Counted from the first letter of the stretch, positions 51,880 to 61,703 are shown. The stretch: DNA of 64,000 nucleotides from CAZOVK01 sp964583165 (GCA_964583165.1 CAZOVK010000002.1:1-64000); one strand, 5' to 3'. Translations and numbers: made by a program. The notes: generated by a model not told the origin, from the letters alone.

Positions 51880-52836
51880 TTATCTGCTCTTGCCTAATAA
51901 AGTAATTCGCGGATCAACGGCGACATAAAGAAGGTCCGTTATGAAAAGTACAATTATGTACATTGCTGCCAAAATAACAGTTTCTCCCATCAATATGGAG
52001 ATGTCCTGCGCGTTTACCGAAGTTACATAATACTGCCCAATTCCCGGGATAGCAAAGATACTTTCGATAAAGAACGACCCCGTAATACACATTGCGATAG
52101 ACATCGGCAGAATAGTAATTATAGGGATAAAAGAGTTGCGTAAAATATGCTTTCTAATAATAGCCCATCTGCTAAGACCCTTAGACTCTGCTGTGAGCAC
52201 ATAATCTTGACCTATAACGTCAAGCATGGATGCTTTTAGTAATCGCGCATAAGTCGCGATATAACCGAAGCAACCGGTCAGCGTAGGCAACACAGTATAT
52301 TTCCAGCCGCCAAAGAATAAATCTTTACCCTCGGGCCAACCGATAGTGGGGAACCACTTTAGGTTGCCGGCGAAAATTTTCTGAAGCATTAAGCCGAATA
52401 CCAAATTTGGCACAGAAATCATAAGTACCGAAAAAACAATAACAAGATAATCTATAGCTGAACCACGTTTCATTGCGGCTAGTATTCCCAACATAAGTCC
52501 GACAAAAACACCAAGCGTCATTTGCTGGATTCCGAGCCTAGCGGAGACCGGAAGACGCTCTTTAATTAGGCTTTGTACGGTTTGCCCTGCGTGTACGATA
52601 GACTCGCCGAAATCTCCGCGCAATAACCCCTGCATTGTAATAAAATAGCGGGTCATCATTGGCTTATCATAGCCATATCGTTTATAGAAATTTGCCTTTA
52701 CCTGTGGCGGTAGCTTTTCCGCTCTTTGTGCAAGAGGGTCGCCGGGAATGGCTTCCAGAAGGAAAAACGTTGCGGTTGCAATCAAAAATAAAGTGAGAAT
52801 CATTTCAGCCAAGCGACGCAATAAATATATCCCCAT
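51880..52836 (-). CDS. oppB: Oligopeptide ABC importer permease OppB
   Basis: A 318-aa permease with six helices, GDFGESIVHAGQTV at the outer loop, and the EAA-type coupling segment TAESKGLSRWAIIRKHILRN, ending YVAVDPRITL. GGAGATTTCTATG places the start. It is the first permease gene after the oppA-oppB hairpin. Confidence 0.92.
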   Translation of the reverse strand: MGIYLLRRLAEMILTLFLIATATFFLLEAIPGDPLAQRAEKLPPQVKANFYKRYGYDKPMMTRYFITMQGLLRGDFGESIVHAGQTVQSLIKERLPVSARLGIQQMTLGVFVGLMLGILAAMKRGSAIDYLVIVFSVLMISVPNLVFGLMLQKIFAGNLKWFPTIGWPEGKDLFFGGWKYTVLPTLTGCFGYIATYARLLKASMLDVIGQDYVLTAESKGLSRWAIIRKHILRNSFIPIITILPMSIAMCITGSFFIESIFAIPGIGQYYVTSVNAQDISILMGETVILAAMYIIVLFITDLLYVAVDPRITLLGKSR

Positions 52837-52941
52837 AGAAATCTCCTATTTGACAAACTCTTATTTCCTTGCAAAACAATGAATCGGTTTTGTACAGGGT
52901 ACTGCTTTCTTTCGCTTACCCAGCAATCCATCTTTTAGAAA

Positions 52942-52980
52942 AGAAGCAAAAAAGGCTGTTAGGTAGCCTTTTTTGCTTCT
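52942..52980 (-). terminator. Intercistronic hairpin between oppA and oppB
   Basis: AGAAGCAAAAAAGGCT (52942-52957) pairs over 16 bp with AGCCTTTTTTGCTTCT (52965-52980), loop GTTAGGT. It can terminate most transcripts after oppA, making the binding protein more abundant than the permease subunits. Confidence 0.75.
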
Positions 52981-52991
52981 AAGTTTAGCGC

Positions 52992-54752
52992 TTATTTACC
53001 TTCGATATAAGTCTTGTAAACTTCTTGGCTTGCTCCGAAGGAGGAAGTGTGGAAATCCTTAACCCAGTTCTGGATGAAGAAATGGTTGTCATTGTAGTAC
53101 ATCGGAATAAACGCACAGTCGTCTACAAGCAGCATTTTTTCGAGATTCTGGTAGATTTCAAAGCGCTTTGACATGTCGTTAAGACCATCTAACGAGTCAA
53201 GCATAGCATCAAAATCTTTGTTTGAATACAGACCGTAGGATTCGTAGATGCCCGTTTTGAAGATATGAAGGAAATCAAGCGGGTCGTTATAGTCGCTCCA
53301 CCAGCCGGATGTCATAATATCATAGTTGAAGGCATCCTTTTCAGCTGTGAACATCGAGTAATCGCCAACTGTGTTAAGCTCTACTTTACAGCCAATGTTG
53401 TTCTCGATAGACTGTTGGAGATACTCTCTGAGGTTCTGGTCTGTTGTAGCCGAGCCCGATGTCAAAAGCGTAATAGTTACATCTTTTATAGGTGTCGTAA
53501 CTCCCAGCTCGTCAAGACCTTTCTGGAAAAGAGCCTGAAGCTTAGCGGGGTCAGCGGAATACTCCTCATACTCGGCAAGAGCCGGTTCAGCAGATTGGTC
53601 ACGGTACGACGTCCCGTTGAAAGTAATAGCGGGGGCGATAAGACCATAAGCGGGTACATATCTTCCGTAAACAGCTGAGACGATTTCCTCTCTGCTGATG
53701 CTGTAAGAAATGGCTTTACGAATGTTTACGTTGGCTACTAAGCCCGATTTGCCACCGTTTGTAAACTCAAAACAGAGCATATTGGTGCCGGGGTATTTCG
53801 TTGTCATAGACTGGACCTTGCCTTCTTTAGCAAGGGCGTCAAACTTAGCAATATAATCGCCGGCGGCGCTGATAACATCAAGCTGACCGTTTTCAAACAT
53901 TGTAGCTGCCGTAGCCGCTTCGGGAACAGCAAACCAGTTTACCTTTTCAAGCTTTACATTGGCTGCATCCCAGTAATGTTGGTTCTTTTCCCAAACCATT
54001 TTGTTGTCTTCTTTAATATCTATTACAACAAACGGCCCGTTGTAAACGCAAAGCTTCCAGTCTTTACCCCAGTTTTCGCCGGCGGCTTCTGCAATATCTT
54101 CTCTTGTTGGGTAAAGAGGAGTAGCAACAAGCTTCGTCTCGAAAGTCGGGTCAGCTATCTTTAGTTTTACTTCAAATGTGTAATCGTCAACAGCTTTAAC
54201 GCCAACAGCGTCAACGCTGCCCGTACCGTTGTAATACTCTTCAGCGCCAACTACATTGAAGATAAACGCAGAGTAGTGGTAACCATGGTCGGGGTTAAGC
54301 AAACGCGTCCAACCATAAACATAATCAGCGGCTGTAACAGGCTTGCCGTCAGACCATTTAGCGTCTTTTCTCAGATTAAATGTATATGTAAGACCGTCTT
54401 CTGATACGTTAATCTTTTCTGCGCCTGCAAGAACGTATGTGTCACCGTTTTCATCTGCTACGTCGCGGAGCAAACCTTCATAACAAGCAGCCATCATCCA
54501 ACGCCAGCCCATATCCTGTACGTCGAAGTTTGTCCCAAAGCCTGCTGCTCTAAGGTTGAGTTCTTGAACATCGTTATTTGTAGATGCGGATGGCGTCGGG
54601 GTTGCCGCCGTTGTAGGTGTTGCCGCCGACGGGGTTACCGACGGGGTAGTTGTAGCCGAAGGTGATGTGCTAGCCGAACCGCAGCCTGACAGAGCGCCTG
54701 CTACCATGAGAGTGGCAAGTCCCATTGAGAGTAACTTACTTACCTTTTTCAT
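52992..54752 (-). CDS. oppA: Oligopeptide-binding lipoprotein OppA
   Basis: A 586-aa solute-binding lipoprotein (SBP family 5). Signal peptide with lipobox LSGC (acylated Cys near residue 23), a Ser/Thr/Pro linker (about 25-60), then the binding domain with YEGLLRDVADENGDTYV, the family signature around FNLRKDAKWSDGKPVTAADYVYGWTR (split), and VNIRKAISYSISREEIV. The AAGGAGGT ribosome site is consensus and suggests high expression. It delivers peptides to OppBCDF. Confidence 0.93.
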   Translation of the reverse strand: MKKVSKLLSMGLATLMVAGALSGCGSASTSPSATTTPSVTPSAATPTTAATPTPSASTNNDVQELNLRAAGFGTNFDVQDMGWRWMMAACYEGLLRDVADENGDTYVLAGAEKINVSEDGLTYTFNLRKDAKWSDGKPVTAADYVYGWTRLLNPDHGYHYSAFIFNVVGAEEYYNGTGSVDAVGVKAVDDYTFEVKLKIADPTFETKLVATPLYPTREDIAEAAGENWGKDWKLCVYNGPFVVIDIKEDNKMVWEKNQHYWDAANVKLEKVNWFAVPEAATAATMFENGQLDVISAAGDYIAKFDALAKEGKVQSMTTKYPGTNMLCFEFTNGGKSGLVANVNIRKAISYSISREEIVSAVYGRYVPAYGLIAPAITFNGTSYRDQSAEPALAEYEEYSADPAKLQALFQKGLDELGVTTPIKDVTITLLTSGSATTDQNLREYLQQSIENNIGCKVELNTVGDYSMFTAEKDAFNYDIMTSGWWSDYNDPLDFLHIFKTGIYESYGLYSNKDFDAMLDSLDGLNDMSKRFEIYQNLEKMLLVDDCAFIPMYYNDNHFFIQNWVKDFHTSSFGASQEVYKTYIEGK

Positions 54753-55127
54753 TATTTACCTCCTTAGGCGTCTTAAGCCTGATTAGTCATTCAAGCTCGC
54801 GCCATTATAAAATATATAAACAAAACGGCTGATACAGGCAAACTGTATAAATTGCTGTCATCCGTTATGTTTTATATCTCAAACATTCATTAGTATACTT
54901 CTTATCTTTGGCATTGTCAATAAAAAAATAAGCAGTAGCGATTTTGCTTTTGTCAGACTAGATACATATTTAGTACCGATAGGCAAAAATTGTGATTTAA
55001 GCCCTACCTTTTCGCAGTGAGGAACAGAAAAGGAGGGCTCGCCATCGTTAAGTCTAGTATTTAATTGTAAATACTATCAGTGGTTTAATTACCGACGTCG
55101 GGTTTAGCCGACGGAATTTGTGCGTTA
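54753..55127. other. Intergenic region upstream of oppA
   Basis: About 375 bases between radC and oppA. On the minus strand a TATAAT lies at 54809-54804 without a clear -35 partner. Near 55095-55115 a short dyad (CGTCGG/CCGACG) follows radC, with no T-run. No gene or known riboswitch was recognised. Confidence 0.4.
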
Positions 55128-55955
55128 CTAATAATTGCCGCCCATTTTCAGTAGGCGTTTTTGCGAAAAGCTATAGTGCTTATTGCCGGCAATAATGATG
55201 TGGTCAACAACCAGCAAATCCATGACTTTCATCGCATTTAGAATTGCTTCTGTGGCGCGGATATCCTCGTTTGAGGGCATAGGGTTACCGCCGGGGTGAT
55301 TGTGCGCGACTATTACGCAAGCGGCATGGTGCTTAATAGTGGCAGCAATAATATCCTTGGGGTAGAGCACAATCTCATTCACACTGCCACGATATAGTAG
55401 TTCCGATTGTATTAACTGCCGCTGTGTATCTAGGCAAATCAGGTAGAAGGCCTCGACGGTTTCTCCGATAAACAGCCCTCTCGCATATGCTACGGCGGTT
55501 TCAGGCGAATCAATCGTTACTTTGCCCAGCGGCCATTTAGCCTTTTGGTATGCCTTTAACACATGTGGCATCATTGACAGCAATACTGCGCAATTAAGCG
55601 TAATGCCGCCATCCTTATGAAGAACATACGGCGGTGTATCAAGAACAGCCGAAAGCGACCCGAACTGTTTGATTAGGCGCTTGGCGAGTGGCTTTGTGTC
55701 CTTTTGAGGTATGGTATAGAATAATAGCATCTCCAAGACCTCATAATCGAAAAAATCATCCATGCCGCTCTCAATGAATTTAATACGCTGACGCTCGCGA
55801 TGCCCGTCGTTTTGCTCGCGCTTCTCAATCTCTGCCGCTGTAAGAACGCGCTTTCCGCGTCTTCTCGTAGGTTGTTTTTCCGCCGGTTTATCCATCGGTT
55901 TATCCAAAGAAGCGTCGTAGGGTATTTCGTAGGGTTCTCTTTGGACTTCGCTCAC
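55128..55955 (-). CDS. radC: RadC/JAB-domain protein
   Basis: A 275-aa protein. A basic, Pro/Lys-rich N-terminus (about 15-55) and a helix-hairpin-helix segment (about 60-110) precede the JAMM/MPN+ domain (about 145-272). The metal motif is H218-x-H220-PGGNPMPSNE-D231. The family is widespread; the old DNA-repair assignment is doubtful, but a metal-dependent hydrolase fold is clear. The start is GTG at 55955, after AAGGAG. It is the last gene of the recO-era cluster. Confidence 0.9.
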   Translation of the reverse strand: MSEVQREPYEIPYDASLDKPMDKPAEKQPTRRRGKRVLTAAEIEKREQNDGHRERQRIKFIESGMDDFFDYEVLEMLLFYTIPQKDTKPLAKRLIKQFGSLSAVLDTPPYVLHKDGGITLNCAVLLSMMPHVLKAYQKAKWPLGKVTIDSPETAVAYARGLFIGETVEAFYLICLDTQRQLIQSELLYRGSVNEIVLYPKDIIAATIKHHAACVIVAHNHPGGNPMPSNEDIRATEAILNAMKVMDLLVVDHIIIAGNKHYSFSQKRLLKMGGNY

Positions 55956-56012
55956 AATATTCTCCTTAAACCATAATTACGGCAAGGCGCATGAACGCTT
56001 TGCCGAAGAATT

Positions 56013-56483
56013 TTATATTTCCGTAGTATCAAGAATTGCCGTCAAATCGCTAAAACGCCCGCTATAGATGTCATTTAGAAGCCCGTCCATAATATCAAGC
56101 GCGCTACAGGCAATATCTGTGGTTATTATACCGCTTTTGAGCATCTCCCCTAACTCTGCCAAATCCATGACCTTGACAAAATCATTCTCATAAACAATAC
56201 AATCCAGCAACAAATCAGTAAAAACCAGCCTGTCTTCAAACTTCTCGGTGTCAATGATGTCGCAATAGTAGTACATAAACTGCTTGTCCTTGTCGAAAAA
56301 CTTACTGATTTTCACGCCGCGACTGATGTAATAGCAACTCAGCCCGAACGCGAAATCCGGTCGCGGCTTGATTGTTTGCCATTTTGTCACGATAATGTCG
56401 TCCGAAAATCTTACAATGCCGTCCTTGCTCAACTCTACAATTTCGTCAGGAACATAACGCCGTCTGAACAGTTTCGGATACAC
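56013..56483 (-). CDS. DUF402-domain protein (FomD/Ntdp-like)
   Basis: A 156-aa soluble protein with the DUF402 signature: YYCDIID followed by LVFTDLLLDCIVYENDFVKVMDLAEL, split by a few residues (about 70-110). Related proteins hydrolyse nucleoside di/triphosphates or nucleotide conjugates with bound metal. The start is GTG at 56483, with GGGGGGTGG upstream. It lies 14 nt from the PPK2 gene, so a shared nucleotide-metabolism role is plausible. Confidence 0.7.
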   Translation of the reverse strand: MYPKLFRRRYVPDEIVELSKDGIVRFSDDIIVTKWQTIKPRPDFAFGLSCYYISRGVKISKFFDKDKQFMYYYCDIIDTEKFEDRLVFTDLLLDCIVYENDFVKVMDLAELGEMLKSGIITTDIACSALDIMDGLLNDIYSGRFSDLTAILDTTEI

Positions 56484-56497
56484 CTGCCACCCCCCAA

Positions 56498-57991
56498 TTA
56501 TTTCAAAGCGCTTTCAAGCGCCTTTATGACTATTTCAAGTGTGCGGATACGTGCGTATTTCTTGCTGTTCGCTTCTATTATATGCCAAGGTGCATAGGCT
56601 GTCTGTGTTTGGAGGAGCATTTCGTTGACTGCGTCCTCGTATGCCTGCCACTTCTCGCGGTTGCGCCAGTCCTCGTCGGTGATTTTGTATGTTTTGAGGG
56701 GGTTTGTCATTCGCGCATTAAAGCGGCTCAACTGCTCGTCCTTGTCAATCTGCAACCAAAATTTCAAGACAATGGTGCCATTGTTAGCCATGTGCTTTTC
56801 CATGTCGTTGATTTCGCCGAACGCGCGTTGCCATTCGTCTGCCGTCGCGAATCCTTCGACGCGCTCAACCAACACGCGCCCATACCAACTGCGGTCAAAA
56901 ATCGCCATGTGCCCGTCCTTAGGCATCCTGTTCCAGAAACGCCAGAGGTAGTGGTGTGACAGCTCAACAGGTGTAGGTGCGGCAATTGAAATGACATCAT
57001 ATCCGCGCGGGTCAACCTCTTGTGTGAGCCGTTTTATATTCCCACCCTTGCCCGACGCATCCCAGCCTTCATAAACAATGACAACACTCTTGCGCTTAGC
57101 ATAAAGCCCGAACATGAGTTGCGCCATGCGCGCCTGCAATTGCGCTAGCTTCACCTTATAATCTGCGTCAGAAATATCCTTATTAAGCATCACACCGTCG
57201 AGCACATTCAGCAACTCAGGGGCAGGGTGCTTATACGGCGTTTGGGCGGGTATGTGGATCTTCGCTTCCTTACGCCCAATCTCTGCCCTTAGACGCTTCA
57301 ACAACGTCCGATAGATTTTCAGCGTCGCATAACTGCCGTCATCAGCCTCGACAATAACCCATGGGTTGTTAATCGTTGACGTACTTACGAGCATGTCATC
57401 ATACTGTTTGAGTGCCTTCTCATATTCGCGGTTCTGGCGCAAATCGTTCTGGTCAACACGCCATGACGTGTTTGTGCTCTTTTGCAACTCCGCGAAACGG
57501 TTCTTTTGCTCGGTCTTGCTAATATGTAGAAAGAATTTCACAACGAGAACACCGTCATCCGACAGCATACGCTCAAACGCGTTGACATCATGGTGGAAGT
57601 GTTTGCGCTCGTTCTCGGTGAGTTGCCAGTTCTCGTTAGCGTCTGACAGGCAAAGCCTGTGCCAGCTCTTATCGAAGATGGCAATACGACCGCGCTCGGG
57701 CGTTTTCGTCCAATATGACCACAAAAACGGCCTATAACGCATTTCTTCGGTCACGCGCCCGAACGTGTGAACGTCAAACAAACGCGGGTCAAGCGGATAA
57801 AGTAACCGCGCAATCTGCGTGCCCTTGCCTGAGCTGGAAAAGCCCTCAAACACAATCATAACGGGAATGCCCAATTCCTTAATTTTGAGTTGAGCGGCCG
57901 CCAATTCTGCCTGCAGTTCTTTTAACTCGTTTTTATACGTCTGCTTGTCGGCTCGTTTTTTCAAATCTACATTATTAAGCAAAACTCTCAC
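56498..57991 (-). CDS. pap: Polyphosphate:AMP phosphotransferase, tandem PPK2
   Basis: A 497-aa enzyme made of two PPK2 domains. The first (about 35-245) has P-loop FEGFSSSGKGTQ near residue 52 and FDKSWHR. The second (about 285-490) has EGWDASGKGGNIKRL near 310, IFDRSWYGRVLVERVEG and IDKDEQLSRFNAR. Two-domain PPK2 proteins phosphorylate AMP to ADP with polyphosphate. The second P-loop is canonical; the first departs more and may be structural. Start GTG at 57991 lies 4 nt after recO. Confidence 0.88.
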   Translation of the reverse strand: MRVLLNNVDLKKRADKQTYKNELKELQAELAAAQLKIKELGIPVMIVFEGFSSSGKGTQIARLLYPLDPRLFDVHTFGRVTEEMRYRPFLWSYWTKTPERGRIAIFDKSWHRLCLSDANENWQLTENERKHFHHDVNAFERMLSDDGVLVVKFFLHISKTEQKNRFAELQKSTNTSWRVDQNDLRQNREYEKALKQYDDMLVSTSTINNPWVIVEADDGSYATLKIYRTLLKRLRAEIGRKEAKIHIPAQTPYKHPAPELLNVLDGVMLNKDISDADYKVKLAQLQARMAQLMFGLYAKRKSVVIVYEGWDASGKGGNIKRLTQEVDPRGYDVISIAAPTPVELSHHYLWRFWNRMPKDGHMAIFDRSWYGRVLVERVEGFATADEWQRAFGEINDMEKHMANNGTIVLKFWLQIDKDEQLSRFNARMTNPLKTYKITDEDWRNREKWQAYEDAVNEMLLQTQTAYAPWHIIEANSKKYARIRTLEIVIKALESALK

Positions 57992-57995
57992 CCTT

Positions 57996-58628
57996 TCAGT
58001 TAACGCGTAAGCTCGTCAAATCCAACTCCGCGGTTTTTTCCAAAAAACTGCGTGCCGTGTTATAGAGCGTTCTACCTGCGCCCTCGGCAACCCTAAAGCG
58101 AAAGGTTTTGGCAATATCCGATTCCAGTATGTAATCAATAGCCGCGACAACCGAGTTATCAGCATCCGCATAAAAACCGCGTTCAGGCGATAGCCCTTCC
58201 ATTTGAAGTAGCTTCAGCATAAACGCCGCCCTTACGCCGTCAATGCCCAAATCCCCGTTTTGCAGCATGTTCAGCGCCAACAACAACAAATGTAAACAAT
58301 TCTCTGATGCCATACCGGGGTATATCAGCTTGTCAGACAACTCCAGCATCAAAAAGGCCGCATAGAGCTTGTCTAAATCGGCGCAAATCCCCGAAAAATC
58401 CAACACCGTATCAATCTGTGTCACTGACAGAGAGTTGCCTCGCTTAAAGACCACAAAGTCGTTATAGACCAGTAATTTTCCGCCAGCCAGATATCGGCTC
58501 TTAGGTTTTCTCGCGCCTTTCGCAAAAAGGGAAAGCTTCCCGTGGCTCTTCGTCAGAACCGTTAGAAGCTTGTCCCCATCGCCGTAAGGCTTCTCATTGA
58601 TAATCAGCCCGCGCACGTCAAAAGTCAC
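57996..58628 (-). CDS. recO: DNA repair protein RecO, short form without zinc finger
   Basis: A 210-aa protein. The N-terminal OB fold (about 1-75; RGLIINEKPYGDGDKLLTVL, LFAKGARKPKSR) and helical domain are typical of RecO, which loads RecA with RecR. The usual four-Cys zinc module after GYxPxL is replaced by SPERGFYADADNS, and the protein is shorter than the common 240-250 residues. GTG start, overlapping the yqzL stop (GTGA). Confidence 0.88.
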   Translation of the reverse strand: MTFDVRGLIINEKPYGDGDKLLTVLTKSHGKLSLFAKGARKPKSRYLAGGKLLVYNDFVVFKRGNSLSVTQIDTVLDFSGICADLDKLYAAFLMLELSDKLIYPGMASENCLHLLLLALNMLQNGDLGIDGVRAAFMLKLLQMEGLSPERGFYADADNSVVAAIDYILESDIAKTFRFRVAEGAGRTLYNTARSFLEKTAELDLTSLRVN

Positions 58629-58732
58629 AGCGCGTCATGCCCCTGATTGCGGTTTTCACCGCGTTTGTATTGCAAATATGCCGAAATGGAGCCGGACTCC
58701 ATGAACAGTTTCCAAAGCTGCTCTTGTTTCAT
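58625..58732 (-). CDS. yqzL: YqzL-family small protein
   Basis: A 35-codon gene. The product begins MKQEQLWKLFMESGSISAYL and continues QYKRGENRN, matching the WKLFxxTGSIxxYLxxK core of Bacillus YqzL, which also lies between era and recO. GGGGGATTTT precedes the ATG. Function is unknown. Confidence 0.85.
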   Translation of the reverse strand: MKQEQLWKLFMESGSISAYLQYKRGENRNQGHDAL

Positions 58733-58809
58733 AAAATCCCCCTTTACGTGAGTCCATGATGTTAGTTATATTTTTTACAATCGGCATGGTCATATGCTGA
58801 AAATTATTG

Positions 58810-59706
58810 CTAATCGCTGATTGTATATCCGAAGTCGCGCACATAGCGTTCAGAATCGCGCCAGTCTTTCTTGACCTTAACCCAGAGCGACAAATGCACC
58901 TGATTCCCGAGCAAACGCTCAATGCCGCGGCGTGATTGGATGCCGATTTCTTTGAGTTTTGCGCCATGTTTGCCGATTATTATGGCCTTATGTGTGTCTT
59001 TTTCACAATAGATGTTCGCCTCAATCTCGACAATCGGCTTGTCATCGCGTGTTTTCATTGAAAAAATCTCAATGGCAATACCATGCGGGATTTCATCGGA
59101 CAACAGCCACAACGCCTTTTCGCGTATAAGCTCCGCCGCTATCTGTTTTTCGGGTTGGTCGGTCACCATATCTTCGGGGAAGTATCGCGGCCCTTCAGGC
59201 AGATAGTTCACAATCGTTTTAAGCAATTCGTCGGTATTGTCGCCATTTTGCGCCGAAATTGGTATTATCTCCTTAAAAACGCCAAGCTTTGAATACTTAT
59301 CTATAATCTCCAACAATCGCGAAAACTCTACAGTGTCGAGTTTGTTGATAACAAGGAAAACAGGCACGTTCGATTTTTTCAACATCTCAATAATCGCGAG
59401 GTTCTCCTCTGAAATCTTGCCGCGCGGTTCAACGAGAAAAAGAACGACATCTGCGCCGTTCACGCTCGACTGCGCCTGTGACACCATATAGCGCCCCAAT
59501 CGCGTTTTCGGCGTATGAATGCCGGGCGTGTCTAGAAAAACCATTTGGTAACCATCGCCCGACAGAATCCCCGTTATCTTGTTGCGCGTCGTCTGCTCCT
59601 TGACGCTCGTAATCGCGACCTTAAAATTCAACAGTTTGTTCATAAGTGTCGATTTACCGACATTCGGCACGCCGACAATTGCAATAAATCCGGATTTATA
59701 AGCCAT
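58810..59706 (-). CDS. era: GTPase Era
   Basis: A 298-aa ribosome-assembly GTPase. G1 (GVPNVGKST, about 12-20), G2 T in QTTRNKI, G3 (DTPGIH), G4 (NKLD) and G5 (SAQ) are intact, and the KH domain (about 205-290) has the IGKHGAKLKEIG loop that binds the 3' end of 16S rRNA. ATG at 59706 is one base after the upstream stop; TTG at 59715 is an alternative. Confidence 0.95.
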   Translation of the reverse strand: MAYKSGFIAIVGVPNVGKSTLMNKLLNFKVAITSVKEQTTRNKITGILSGDGYQMVFLDTPGIHTPKTRLGRYMVSQAQSSVNGADVVLFLVEPRGKISEENLAIIEMLKKSNVPVFLVINKLDTVEFSRLLEIIDKYSKLGVFKEIIPISAQNGDNTDELLKTIVNYLPEGPRYFPEDMVTDQPEKQIAAELIREKALWLLSDEIPHGIAIEIFSMKTRDDKPIVEIEANIYCEKDTHKAIIIGKHGAKLKEIGIQSRRGIERLLGNQVHLSLWVKVKKDWRDSERYVRDFGYTISD

Positions 59707-59707
59707 T

Positions 59708-60826
59708 CTATTCAAACACTACCTCTATACCAGTATTTATAACACAAATCCATGTTTTACCTTTGTTTACCTTTAACTTGTTGCCGTTTTGGTCAAACCA
59801 TTGCGTCGCCGAGAAATGACCCGTTTTCTTCCACTTGATGGGCATATACTGACCATTCGTGATAAGAAGCCCGTCGCCCTCCGTAATCAGCTCAACGGCA
59901 CGCCGTCCTTCTGGGTCATTCGGTATTACCCACATCTTCGCGAACTGAATGACAACATTTGTGACCGTCAACTGTTCGCCTGTTTCTTCATCTATCTGCT
60001 CTGCGCCGTATTCAAAACGGCTGTATAATCCCGTTTGGGGGTCAAATTCAAACCGCGGGGTGAACGTTTTCGCGAATGGCACAGTCACAGTTAACGCCTT
60101 TTGTCCGCCCAACATGGTGGGCTTCTCGTAAAAGTCAAACAACGGCGCAATATCCGCATTTGTTTCCATACGATAACCGAGCTTCTCCGATTGCGCAAGC
60201 AGACGTGACACGGCCGTATACGAACTATGCTCATACATGCCCGACTGTTTCACACGCACGGGGTCACGCTGAAAAACCGTACCATCATAGTCCATGCCGT
60301 CAATATTGTTGATTTTGAGCTCTCGAAGTGCCTTTATAGCCCCGGGGCTTCTGCCGTGATGTATGAAAATCGCGTCATGGTCAAGCCCGAAATCTATGAA
60401 ATAATCCCGCGTACTGCGAACAGGGCCTATTTTCTCACTGCTAAAATCAGAAAACACCGCAATAATGCGCGTGATGTCGCTTTCAGCAAGCACTTCATGG
60501 TACATGCCCGCTTGTGAAAGACCACTTTGGGGCAGGGCTTTCTTCATATTATTTATGACAATCGAAAACGGTCGCCGAGCCGCAACTGCCTTGTCAATCA
60601 AATTGCCCGTGAGTGGGTCGGGCGCAAGGTGTGACAAGTCAGGCGTTGGTTCGGGTGTGGGTGACGGTGTTGGAGTAGGCGTAGGCGTTGGAGTAGGGGA
60701 GGGTGTGCCGCTCGGTGTGGGCGTTGGTGTTGCCGAAACCTCAGCCGAAGCCGGAACTGCTGATTTACAGCCCGCCATACCCATTACAAAAATCAAAACC
60801 AGTAAGATAACCCAAGTACGTCGCAT
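59708..60826 (-). CDS. DUF3048 (YerB-like) lipoprotein
   Basis: A 372-aa lipoprotein. Signal peptide with lipobox MAGC (about residue 20), a (TP)n/(SP)n linker (about 30-60), then the DUF3048 domain with RPFSIVINNMKKALPQSGLS and ITRIIAVFSD, then GPVRSTRDYF and the C-terminal DUF3048 domain ending FDQNGNKLKVNKGKTWI. Members are exported proteins of unknown function in Gram-positives. ATG at 60826 follows GGGGGACGAG. Confidence 0.85.
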   Translation of the reverse strand: MRRTWVILLVLIFVMGMAGCKSAVPASAEVSATPTPTPSGTPSPTPTPTPTPTPSPTPEPTPDLSHLAPDPLTGNLIDKAVAARRPFSIVINNMKKALPQSGLSQAGMYHEVLAESDITRIIAVFSDFSSEKIGPVRSTRDYFIDFGLDHDAIFIHHGRSPGAIKALRELKINNIDGMDYDGTVFQRDPVRVKQSGMYEHSSYTAVSRLLAQSEKLGYRMETNADIAPLFDFYEKPTMLGGQKALTVTVPFAKTFTPRFEFDPQTGLYSRFEYGAEQIDEETGEQLTVTNVVIQFAKMWVIPNDPEGRRAVELITEGDGLLITNGQYMPIKWKKTGHFSATQWFDQNGNKLKVNKGKTWICVINTGIEVVFE

Positions 60827-60885
60827 CTCGTCCCCCGCCATTACCGTATTTTAACATAGATTGTCCGAAACTGTAAATAACCAAA

Positions 60886-61671
60886 TTATTCCGTTGCTTT
60901 TTCGTTCTTATAAGCAATATACATCTTGTAGATACCAAATACAGACCGCCCAAAGACCACACCAAGGACGGCTTCAGCCGCCCAGATACCTCCGTACCCG
61001 GCAGCTAGCGGAACAACGAAATCAACAATCGTGTGCATCAGTAAAATATAGACAAAGCCATACAGCGTTCGCCCTTTACGAATCATGTACAACAGCAACA
61101 CACTCAAAAAGATATGGAAGCCCATAGTGAACAATCGTTCAATACCCGCCGCAAGGTACATACTCGTGGGCGTAGTAATCAGTGTGTTAGCTATAAGATT
61201 AGCCAATTCAGAATTACCGCCCGCGAATGACACAAGAACTTCGGTATCTCCCGTATTTACGACTAACGCATAACTAATATTGTTGATATAGCTGAACCCA
61301 ACCAGCACGATGGCTTCAATGCCACCATGCCCAAGCCCCGCCGCAAATCCGTCTTTGAAATCTTCCTTGCCTTTGAGCAAAAGTTTAAACACGGCCAATC
61401 GCCCTACTGACTCGAACAGCCCTGCCGTAAACGCGAGTACAAGAGCTGTGACAACAGGTGGCAACGCCCCAAGCGCGGCACTCACAGGTTGTAAGCTCAA
61501 CAGCGGTATACGCACAATAAGTTGTGGCACGATAAAACCTAAAGAACCCCAAATGACCGCCACGCCGCTAATCTTTTTCTTGGCCGCAAGGATGACGAAC
61601 AGCAATATCGGCAGAACAAAACTTATGGTGAGTGTAAAGAACATCGTCACAAAGGTGGTTGCGGGAATCAT
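60886..61671 (-). CDS. YhfC-family intramembrane metalloprotease-like protein
   Basis: A 261-aa protein with seven to eight transmembrane segments and the conserved intramembrane motifs ESVGR and GLGHGGIEA, with a further His in LLMHTIVDF. YhfC belongs to the CPBP/PrsW-related group of putative membrane proteases. A substrate is not known. It lies 32 nt after the protease gene and 59 nt before the DUF3048 gene. Confidence 0.8.
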   Translation of the reverse strand: MIPATTFVTMFFTLTISFVLPILLFVILAAKKKISGVAVIWGSLGFIVPQLIVRIPLLSLQPVSAALGALPPVVTALVLAFTAGLFESVGRLAVFKLLLKGKEDFKDGFAAGLGHGGIEAIVLVGFSYINNISYALVVNTGDTEVLVSFAGGNSELANLIANTLITTPTSMYLAAGIERLFTMGFHIFLSVLLLYMIRKGRTLYGFVYILLMHTIVDFVVPLAAGYGGIWAAEAVLGVVFGRSVFGIYKMYIAYKNEKATE

Positions 61672-61703
61672 TAGTACCTCCGATAATCAACGTCAAGTGG
61701 GAA

